Assembly (NCBI GenBank): GCA_913058405.1
Contig: CAJXRC010000003.1
Location: forward strand, 1 to 62,570
Direction: 5' to 3'
Length of the DNA: 62,570 nt
Source: an uncultured Colwellia sp.
Lineage (GTDB): Bacteria > Pseudomonadota > Gammaproteobacteria > Enterobacterales > Alteromonadaceae
Below are positions 55,657 to 62,570 of this stretch, in pieces; the first letter of the stretch is position 1; every line of letters begins with the position of its first letter. Made by a program: the position numbers and the translations under genes. A model generated the notes under the pieces. It searched no databases. It was not told the origin of the DNA and saw nothing but the letters and a program-made list of their open reading frames with translations.

Positions 55657-58600
55657 GTATTGTTGATGTAGCAATAAAACGTCCGGTAACAGTTTGGATG
55701 TTTACATTTGCCGTGATGCTTTTTGGTTTAGTGGGTTTATCTCGCCTTGCGGTTAATCTATTACCAGAACTTTCTTATCCTACGTTGACGGTACGAACTA
55801 ACTATACCGGGGCGGCTCCGGCTGAAATAGAGCAACTAGTTACTAAACCTGTTGAAGAAGCTGTAGGTGTAGTCAAAGGTCTAAGAAAAATAAGTTCAGT
55901 ATCTAAAGCTGGTCAGTCTGACGTATTACTTGAGTTTGAATGGGATGTTGCGATGGACATCACGAGCTTAGAAGTACGAGAAAAACTCGATCTTATTCGT
56001 TTACCCCTTGATGTACAAAAACCGTTAATTTTAAAATTCAATCCGTCTTTAGATCCTATTATTCGTTTGGGTTTACAAACATCTGATAATTCAGTTACCG
56101 GCTTAACCCAGCTTCGTACCTTTGCCGAATATGATGTGAAACGCCAATTAGAATCGCTACTTGGAGTGGCATCAGTAAAATTAGGCGGTGGCCTTGAACA
56201 AGAGTATCAGGTAGTTATTGATCAACATAAGTTGGCACAACTTAATTTAAGTAGCCAAGAGATCATTAATCGTATTAATGCAGAAAATATAAATATCTCA
56301 GCAGGTAAGTTAATTGAAGGCAATACGCAATATTTGGTGCGTACGTTGAATCAATTTACCAATATTAATCAAATTGGCGAATTGGTGGTTTATCGCGAAA
56401 ACGATCAAATCATTACCCTAAACGATATTGCTAGCATTGTTGATGGTTACAAAGAACGTACCGATGTAACTCGAATTAATGCCGTTGAAGCCGTTGAATT
56501 AGCAATATATAAAGAAGGCGATGCTAATACTGTACAGGTAGCTCAACTCATAAATAATAAACTGGACGCCATTAATGAGTTATTAGGTGACCGTTATAAA
56601 TTAACCGTGGTGTATGATCAATCGACTTTTATTAGCAATGCGATCAGTGAGGTAAAATCAGCAGCGATCATTGGTGGCTTGTTGGCTATGTTTATTTTAT
56701 ATCTCTTCTTACGATCTATTACGCCAACCTTGATCATTTCTCTATCAATCCCTGTCTCGGTCATTGCTACGTTTAATATGATGTATGCTAACGGCATAAG
56801 CCTTAATATTATGTCACTTGGCGGTATTGCTTTAGCAACAGGTCTGCTTGTTGATAATGCCATTGTAGTGCTTGAGAATATCGCGCGATATAAAGAGCAA
56901 GGGCTTAATGTTGTTGAAGCCGCTCGTAAAGGCACAAAAGAAGTGAGCGGGGCAATCATTGCTTCAACCTTGACTACTTTGGCGGTTTTTGTACCGTTAA
57001 TATTTGTTGAAGGGGTTGCCGGACAATTATTTGCCGACCAAGCCATGACTGTTGCTTTTGCTTTAATTGCCTCATTAGTTGTCGCATTAACATTGATACC
57101 AATGTTAGCCTCAAGGCAGGCTTCTAAAGAATTAGAGCAAGACAATGAAGAATTCCCTCAAGAGCGGGTTAGTTTTAAAGCCTTGGTTTGGCATAAAAAA
57201 ATCACTTACCTATTAGCTTTACCCCTTAAAGTGATTTTTGTTTGGCTACCAATGCTGGTCATGCGTATTGTTTTACTCAGTTTTCACGCTATTAATAAAG
57301 TGGCTTCATTTGTAATGAAACCGCTAACCGCTGGCTTTAATTATGTCTTTGAGCAGTTGGCTTCACTGTATAACAAGTTATTATCATTGTCTTTGAAACA
57401 CGGTATCGTTACTTTGTTGTTCAGCTTAACGTTTGCTGGCTCTGCTTTTTTCATCTTACCTAAAATTGGCGTAGAGTTATTACCCCCGCTTGCACAAGGT
57501 GAGTTTTATCTTGAGCTTGAACTTGCACCGGGCACACCATTGGCAGTAACTGATAGCACCATCAATAAAATAGCTCAACACTTACAAAGTGATGAGCGTA
57601 TTAAAAGTACCTACTCGTTAACAGGACGAGGTAGTTTGATGGCCAGTAATGCTGATAAAGGCGGTGAACATCAGGCTAGGTTACAAATAATGTTGCATGA
57701 TAGCGAAAATGAACTGCAAGTAATGTCTGATATTAGGCAATACACTCAAAAACTTGTTGGCGCAACCACACAATTAAACCAACCTGAGTTATTTACTTTT
57801 AGCAAACCAATGAGCATAGAACTATCAAGTTATGATCTAAACCTTTTAACAACTTACTCTAACCAGCTAACCCAGTTGATGGAGCAAGATGCCCAGTTTG
57901 TTGATGTAGCTAACAGCCAGCGTAAAGGCCAACCAGAATTAGCCATCCACTTTAATCAACAAAAAATTGCCCAATTAGGCTTAAATGCACCTGATATCGC
58001 CAGACTTGTTGCGGTTAAAATAGGCGGTAATATAGCGAGTAAATATACCTTACTTGACCGCAAGATAGATATATTGGTACGTAGTGATGAAAAGCAACGA
58101 GACTCCATTGGTGACTTAAGAGAGCTTGTGGTTAACCCGAATGACAATTTCCCTATCACGCTCGATAGTATCAGTAATATTGTTGAAACAGTCGGTCCTG
58201 CTCAAATCAATCGCATTAACCAGCAGCGTGTTGCCGTCATCAGTTCCAATATAGGCATGGGTGATCAAAATAGTGCGTTAGCGAAGGCAAATGAGTTAAT
58301 TAAAAAGTTAAAACTTCCTTTAACCGTAATACCCACTTTTGGTGGTCAAAGTGAAGAAATGCAACAGTCCTTTAATTCCATGTTGATGGCATTAAGCTTG
58401 GCGGTATTTTTAGTCTACTTGGTCATGGCCTCTCAGTTTGAATCCTTATTACAACCCTTATTAATTTTGTTCAGTGTGCCGTTAGCAGGTGTTGGATCTA
58501 TTTATGGATTATATTTTTTCGGCAGTAATATCAGTGTTATCGTCTTTATTGGTTTGATTATGTTATCGGGCATTGTTGTCAATAATGCGATTGTGTTATT

Positions 58601-58958
58601 GGATCGAATTAATCAATTACGTGAAGAAGGTTTAGATAAATCTACTTCAATAAAACAAGCCGCAGAGTCTAGGCTGCGTCCGATAATAATGACGACACTG
58701 ACCACAGCGCTTGGTTTATTACCTATGGCGTTAGGCATGGGCGAAGGGGCTGAGCTGAGAACGCCTATGGCAATTACAGTCATTAGTGGTTTACTGTGTT
58801 CAACGTTACTAACATTAATTGTATTACCGGTACTTTATCAATTATTTGACCATAAAAAGTTTGCCTCGTTAAGCAGTGAAGGTGATAAAGACTCAAAAGG
58901 CAATGGCATTAGTAATAAGCTTGGAATCAACCCATCAGCGGAGCCACAAAATGTCTAA
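55653..58958 (+). CDS. RND efflux permease (HAE-1 type), first copy
   Basis: A 1101-residue inner-membrane pump with the duplicated RND layout: a first helix in the MSIVDVAIKRPVTVWMF beginning, two large periplasmic loops and twelve helices. The TM4 motif reads GLLVDNAIVVLENIARY (D-N where AcrB has D-D), which occurs in the SwrC-like branch. The second-half proton-relay region has LSGIVVNNAIVLLDRINQ, and the C-terminal RLRPIIMTTLTTALGLLPMALG is typical. The loop after TM6 (about 490-580) is longer than usual, with a hydrophilic part and two extra hydrophobic stretches. Substrate unknown. The stop overlaps the start of the second permease by eight bases. Confidence 0.93.
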   Translation: MSIVDVAIKRPVTVWMFTFAVMLFGLVGLSRLAVNLLPELSYPTLTVRTNYTGAAPAEIEQLVTKPVEEAVGVVKGLRKISSVSKAGQSDVLLEFEWDVAMDITSLEVREKLDLIRLPLDVQKPLILKFNPSLDPIIRLGLQTSDNSVTGLTQLRTFAEYDVKRQLESLLGVASVKLGGGLEQEYQVVIDQHKLAQLNLSSQEIINRINAENINISAGKLIEGNTQYLVRTLNQFTNINQIGELVVYRENDQIITLNDIASIVDGYKERTDVTRINAVEAVELAIYKEGDANTVQVAQLINNKLDAINELLGDRYKLTVVYDQSTFISNAISEVKSAAIIGGLLAMFILYLFLRSITPTLIISLSIPVSVIATFNMMYANGISLNIMSLGGIALATGLLVDNAIVVLENIARYKEQGLNVVEAARKGTKEVSGAIIASTLTTLAVFVPLIFVEGVAGQLFADQAMTVAFALIASLVVALTLIPMLASRQASKELEQDNEEFPQERVSFKALVWHKKITYLLALPLKVIFVWLPMLVMRIVLLSFHAINKVASFVMKPLTAGFNYVFEQLASLYNKLLSLSLKHGIVTLLFSLTFAGSAFFILPKIGVELLPPLAQGEFYLELELAPGTPLAVTDSTINKIAQHLQSDERIKSTYSLTGRGSLMASNADKGGEHQARLQIMLHDSENELQVMSDIRQYTQKLVGATTQLNQPELFTFSKPMSIELSSYDLNLLTTYSNQLTQLMEQDAQFVDVANSQRKGQPELAIHFNQQKIAQLGLNAPDIARLVAVKIGGNIASKYTLLDRKIDILVRSDEKQRDSIGDLRELVVNPNDNFPITLDSISNIVETVGPAQINRINQQRVAVISSNIGMGDQNSALAKANELIKKLKLPLTVIPTFGGQSEEMQQSFNSMLMALSLAVFLVYLVMASQFESLLQPLLILFSVPLAGVGSIYGLYFFGSNISVIVFIGLIMLSGIVVNNAIVLLDRINQLREEGLDKSTSIKQAAESRLRPIIMTTLTTALGLLPMALGMGEGAELRTPMAITVISGLLCSTLLTLIVLPVLYQLFDHKKFASLSSEGDKDSKGNGISNKLGINPSAEPQNV

Positions 58959-61900
58959 TAGCAAGTTGAACTTAACGGCACTGGCTATTAGGAAGCCCGT
59001 GACTACATTGATGCTCTGTTTAACTATGTTGATGATGGGCATGGCTGCTACTCAGCTATTGCCTTTAGAAAAGTGGCCAGGTATCGACATTCCTGAAATG
59101 ATGATAAGTGCGCCATATCAAGCATCAACTCCAGCAGAAGTTGAACGTTTAGTGACTAAGCCGCTTGAAGAAGCGCTGGCAACAATGGGGGGAATACAGC
59201 GACTTAGCTCTACCTCAACAGAGCATGGAGCCGAAATAGGTATTGAGGTTGAATGGGAAAGTAGTTTGACGGGTAAAGCGATAGAAGCGCGGGAAAAAAT
59301 TGATGCGATTCGTCATTTATTGCCGGAAGATTTACAGCGTGTCTTTGTTTATCAATTCTCAACCGCGGATATGCCTATTTTAACACTGCGTATTTCGAGT
59401 GAACGTGAATTACAAAATAGTTTTCAGCTACTTAATAATTATTTGAAAAAACCACTTGAGCGTATGCAAGGAGTCTCAAAAGTTGAGCTTTATGGGGTTG
59501 ATCAAAGGCAAATATCTATCCGTTTATTAAGTGAACGAGTGGCAAGTCATAATGTTGATATTCTCGAATTAACTCAGTTACTTCAAGCACATAACTTTAC
59601 TATTAATGCTGGCTCATTGAAGTCAGCAACTAACTCCATTCGTATCAGCCCTAAAGGTGAATTTACCGAGCTAAATGATATTAGAGAGTTGATGGTTAAA
59701 GATAATGTTTACCTTGGCGATGTAGCTGAAGTTCTTTTTGAACAACCAGAAAGAGTTGATGGTCGGCATTTAGATAGAAGTTACGCTATTGGTGTGAATA
59801 TTTTTAAAGAGTCTAGTGCTAACCTCGTTGATGTTGCTGGTCGAGTGGTTATTGCGGTTGATGAAATATCGCAAAGCCCTCAGTTTAGTGGCATTAATAT
59901 TTTTATGATGGAGGATCAGGCGAAAGGGGTGACTGACTCTTTAGCTGACTTATTAATGGCGGGTGCCATTGGTGCCGCTTTATCCTTTATTGTGTTATTC
60001 CTCTTTCTTCGAAACACTACGGCAACGGTTTTAGTGGTTGCTTCAGTGCCTTTCTCAATTTGTATCACCTTGGCGGTAATGTACTTTTTAGGTTATTCAC
60101 TCAATATTCTTTCTATGATGGGTCTGTTATTAGCTGTAGGTATGTTGGTTGATAACTCTGTTGTAATTACGGAGTCAATCGCTGCAGAGCATAGGAATAA
60201 TCCAGCAAGTACTAAGCAAGAAAAAATTAAAAACATATTAGCTGGCGTTGATAAAGTATCGCTCGCGGTAATGACAGGTACGTTAACGACTATGATAGTA
60301 TTTTTGCCTAATATCATTGGTGAAAAGGTAGAGCTGACTGTTTTCTTAGAGCATGTCGCTATTGCCATTTGTATTTCATTAGCGGCATCGTTATTGATAG
60401 CTAAAACGTTACTACCCTTATGTTTATCTAGAATGCCGTTGGAGAGTCTGACCGCAAAATCAAGCCAAAATAAAGTAAAAAAACTGGCTGACCCAGCGAC
60501 TGATAAGGAGCTAAATAAAAAGAATAGTGATACTACTCAAAAGGGAAGTGCGCGCTATAAAAAAAGTCTGGCATGGATCCTAGCCCACCCTAGAATTACC
60601 GGGTTTTGTGCGTTATTGATTTTAGCGAGCTCTGCTATTCCTATGGGAGTAATTACCTCTGATAATAATGACAATCAAGACGGCACACGTTTGTTCATGC
60701 GTTATCACGTTGAGGGGCAGTTCCCGGTTGAACATGTAGAAGCTATGGTCAACCGTATGGAAGACTACTTGTATAAAAACAAGGAAGAGTTTTATATCGA
60801 ATCTGTATATAGCTACTACAGCGGAGAACGTGCTTCTTCGACTTTATTGCTCAAAGAGAGTCGTGATATCTCAATGAACGATTTAAAAGAGCGCATTAGA
60901 AAAAACTTACCGGTATTTGCTGAAGCTAAACCAGATTTCGGTTGGCAGAGTGCTAAAAGTGGTGGTGTTAGTGTCACTCTATTGGGCGCTTCAACTGAAA
61001 AGTTGATGACACTATCGGACCAAATCGTGCCGATTCTTTCTCATGTAGATGGTTTAACGGATGTAAAAAGTGACGTATCTCAACATCAAAAAGAAATGGT
61101 GGTGGTAATAGACCGTTTTAAAGCAAACCAATTAGGACTTGATTCTAAACAAGTCGCGCAAATAGTTGGTACTGCATTAAGAGGGCTTGAATTACGTAGT
61201 TTCCGTCATGATCCCAATGGTGAAGTAAAAATTCGTTTACTTTACGATGAAAAATTGAAGTACTCCTTAAATCGATTAAAAAAATTACCTATTACTGAAA
61301 TTGATGGTCAGAGTATTAGTCTAGAAAGTGTTGCTCAATTTCATGTTCAGCCAAGGCTCTCAGCAATTTATCGTGAAGAACGACAAACAGCATTAACGAT
61401 AGGGGCCAACATGAATGAAATAACCATGGAGCAAGCCCAAAGGCGTATTGAAAAAGCAATGGAAACCTTGAACCTACCAGCAGGGTACACTTGGAAATTA
61501 GGGCGCGGTTTTAATCGTCAGCAGCAAGAGCAGGATATTATGTTGGTGAATATGCTACTTGCCTTGGCGATGATTTATATCGTTATGGCAGCTTTATTTG
61601 AGTCGTTATTGTTACCTGCAGCAATCATTAGCTCTATTCTTTATTCTATTGTGGGTGTCTTCTGGTTTTTCTTACTTACTGGTAGCAGTATGTCGGTGAT
61701 GGGCATGATTGGGATTTTGATATTAATGGGCATAGTAGTAAATAATGGTATTGTGTTAATTGATCAAATAAATCAGATGTCGCCCAAAATAGATGAGTTA
61801 GAAGAAGTGATTGTCGATATATGTATTACACGACTACGTCCAGTATTAATGACAGTGGCTACGACAGTGTTGGGCATGGTGCCACTTGCACTAGGCTCAA

Positions 61901-62091
61901 CTCAAATCGGTGGTGATGGTCCATCTTATGCGCCGCTAGCTGTGGCAATCATTGGCGGTTTAACTTTCTCAACAGTGACTAGTTTATATCTGGTTCCGTG
62001 GTGCTACTTGATGTTCAGTAGGCTAGCTAGGAATTCAAGCATTGGCTTTAATAAAGCTAATACCTTTGCCAAACGCATTGCTAAAGTGTAA
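58951..62091 (+). CDS. RND efflux permease (HAE-1 type), second copy
   Basis: A 1046-residue RND permease. The start at 58951 (MSNSKLNLTALAIRKPVTTLM) overlaps the end of the first permease; the frame is open 25 codons further upstream, but that part reads through the other gene. Features are LEEALATMGGIQRLSSTSTEHGAEI, the TM4 motif GMLVDNSVVITESIA, RLRPVLMTVATTVLGMVPLALG and a C-terminal basic tail. It differs clearly from the first permease, so the pump is a heteromultimer or has two alternatives with a shared adaptor, as in MdtBC-like systems. Substrate unknown. Confidence 0.93.
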   Translation: MSNSKLNLTALAIRKPVTTLMLCLTMLMMGMAATQLLPLEKWPGIDIPEMMISAPYQASTPAEVERLVTKPLEEALATMGGIQRLSSTSTEHGAEIGIEVEWESSLTGKAIEAREKIDAIRHLLPEDLQRVFVYQFSTADMPILTLRISSERELQNSFQLLNNYLKKPLERMQGVSKVELYGVDQRQISIRLLSERVASHNVDILELTQLLQAHNFTINAGSLKSATNSIRISPKGEFTELNDIRELMVKDNVYLGDVAEVLFEQPERVDGRHLDRSYAIGVNIFKESSANLVDVAGRVVIAVDEISQSPQFSGINIFMMEDQAKGVTDSLADLLMAGAIGAALSFIVLFLFLRNTTATVLVVASVPFSICITLAVMYFLGYSLNILSMMGLLLAVGMLVDNSVVITESIAAEHRNNPASTKQEKIKNILAGVDKVSLAVMTGTLTTMIVFLPNIIGEKVELTVFLEHVAIAICISLAASLLIAKTLLPLCLSRMPLESLTAKSSQNKVKKLADPATDKELNKKNSDTTQKGSARYKKSLAWILAHPRITGFCALLILASSAIPMGVITSDNNDNQDGTRLFMRYHVEGQFPVEHVEAMVNRMEDYLYKNKEEFYIESVYSYYSGERASSTLLLKESRDISMNDLKERIRKNLPVFAEAKPDFGWQSAKSGGVSVTLLGASTEKLMTLSDQIVPILSHVDGLTDVKSDVSQHQKEMVVVIDRFKANQLGLDSKQVAQIVGTALRGLELRSFRHDPNGEVKIRLLYDEKLKYSLNRLKKLPITEIDGQSISLESVAQFHVQPRLSAIYREERQTALTIGANMNEITMEQAQRRIEKAMETLNLPAGYTWKLGRGFNRQQQEQDIMLVNMLLALAMIYIVMAALFESLLLPAAIISSILYSIVGVFWFFLLTGSSMSVMGMIGILILMGIVVNNGIVLIDQINQMSPKIDELEEVIVDICITRLRPVLMTVATTVLGMVPLALGSTQIGGDGPSYAPLAVAIIGGLTFSTVTSLYLVPWCYLMFSRLARNSSIGFNKANTFAKRIAKV

Positions 62092-62178
62092 TGATACGGT
62101 TAAATAATTTATAGGTAATAATGGAGGAAGCCAGTAATGTATTGGTTTTAATGGCTTTTTTATTTGTTTTAGAGGTAG

Positions 62179-62343
62179 CTATAGGTTTTTCTCAGCTTCT
62201 GCTTGTTCTCTACGTTTAGCTTCTTCAATACGCCACTTTTGTAATTCAGCGTAATAGTGATCCCATACGCAAGGATTACAGGCACCACCACCACAACAAT
62301 CATCATCTGCTGGGGCTATTGGTTTTTCATGGGAATTCGACAT
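62179..62343 (-). CDS. Oxidoreductase-like domain small protein
   Basis: A 54-residue protein (start ATG at 62343, stop TAG at 62179-62181). DDDCCGGGACNPCVWDHYY followed by AELQKWRIEE matches the oxidoreductase-like domain (PF09791 type), a short cysteine motif found in small proteins of many gammaproteobacteria. The tail is a charged helix rich in A, E, K and R. Function is unknown; the four cysteines (CC...C..C) suggest a metal or redox role. Convergent with the RND operon. Confidence 0.8.
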   Translation of the reverse strand: MSNSHEKPIAPADDDCCGGGACNPCVWDHYYAELQKWRIEEAKRREQAEAEKNL

Positions 62344-62403
62344 ATGCTTTGTTAACTCAAAATAAGTGAAATTTTTACTAAATTTATGACCCTAGAATAA
62401 CAA

Positions 62404-62429
62404 AAAAGCTCTGCAATTGCAGAGCTTTT
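62404..62429 (-). terminator. Bidirectional-type intrinsic terminator
   Basis: A 26-base perfect palindrome (AAAAGCTCTGCA and its inverse around the centre AATT region). On the minus strand it is followed by a run of T (six T including the stem end), 24 bases after the stop of the gene at 62453. Confidence 0.8.
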
Positions 62430-62452
62430 ATTTATTCAGAATAGAGTGTTAA

Positions 62453-62521
62453 CTAGCCAAGTTCAGCTAACTTGTGCTCTAAATAATGAATATTAGCACC
62501 GCCATTAACAAAGCCTTGATC
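62453..62521 (-). CDS. Unidentified gene, last 22 codons (truncated by contig end)
   Basis: The minus strand reads DQGFVNGGANIHYLEHKLAE, then LG and a TAG stop at 62453-62455, 24 bases before a good terminator. The composition and the orderly terminator suggest a true gene end, but 22 residues are too few for me to name it. The rest lies beyond the adapter junction at 62522. Confidence 0.6.
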   Translation of the reverse strand, partial: DQGFVNGGANIHYLEHKLAELG

Positions 62522-62570
62522 CTGTCTCTTATACACATCTGACGCTGCCGACGAAGAGGATAGTGTAGAT
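62522..62570 (-). other. Nextera read-1 adapter plus i5 index, reversed (artefact)
   Basis: Positions 62522-62554 are the reverse complement of the read-1 transposase adapter, 62555-62562 (AGAGGATA) is the reverse complement of the same index as at 2-9, and 62563-62570 (GTGTAGAT) begins the P5 part. This is library sequence joined to the insert. Confidence 0.97.

Overview
The window looks like a contig from a low-GC marine gammaproteobacterium, most like Alteromonadales/Colwelliaceae. I judge this from the AT-rich composition (by eye, not computed), the abundance of TonB-dependent receptors, the Alteromonadales-type FadB/FadA, CurA and NahK/ErcS-type kinase, and the overall gene style. Both ends are artificial: bases 1-42 and 62522-62570 are Illumina Nextera read-1 adapter plus i5 index, in inverted orientation. 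Genuine sequence is therefore 43-62521, and the genes at both ends are cut by sequencing or assembly, not by biology.

43-21998: lipid and fatty-acid catabolism. A truncated fadH, an AhpD-like peroxidase-fold protein, two paralogous TetR regulators with recognisable shared operators, two glutathione-transferase-like proteins, an acyl-CoA ligase, a crotonase, then fadB-fadA, a large acyl-CoA dehydrogenase and an MBL hydrolase. An AraC regulator with a clean direct-repeat operator stands divergent to a TonB receptor, which is followed by an alpha/beta hydrolase, a double-hotdog thioesterase and two decayed gene ends (crotonase and alpha/beta hydrolase).

22267-37382: an EamA transporter, then a defence island. 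On the minus strand are a small DUF2384-like protein and a two-gene cassette (winged-helix-like protein plus DEAD/DEAH helicase). An XRE regulator is divergent from these. On the plus strand hsdM-hsdS-hsdR is followed without a clear break by four tight genes: an ABC/OLD-like ATPase, an HNH nuclease, a JAMM (JAB) domain protein and a DUF4209-like protein. A strong intrinsic terminator closes the unit at 36940-36973. The ATPase/HNH pair resembles Septu PtuA/PtuB in architecture. I do not recognise a named system that adds JAMM and DUF4209 partners, so this is the best candidate for an undescribed system.

37383-53279: a hotdog thioesterase, curA, a DJ-1/PfpI-family protein with a divergent LysR regulator, then a set that fits uptake and breakdown of polyhydroxybutyrate or similar esters: secreted PHB-depolymerase-like esterase, TonB receptor, LuxR-type response regulator, SSF-fused hybrid histidine kinase, MFS transporter, HSL-type esterase and 3-hydroxybutyrate dehydrogenase. 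A LEA-type-2 lipoprotein gene in this stretch is frameshifted.

53815-62521: a small hypothetical gene, then an RND efflux operon (lipoprotein adaptor, a 39-codon membrane peptide translationally coupled to the first permease, and two RND permeases), a small oxidoreductase-like domain protein and the 3' end of an unidentified gene.
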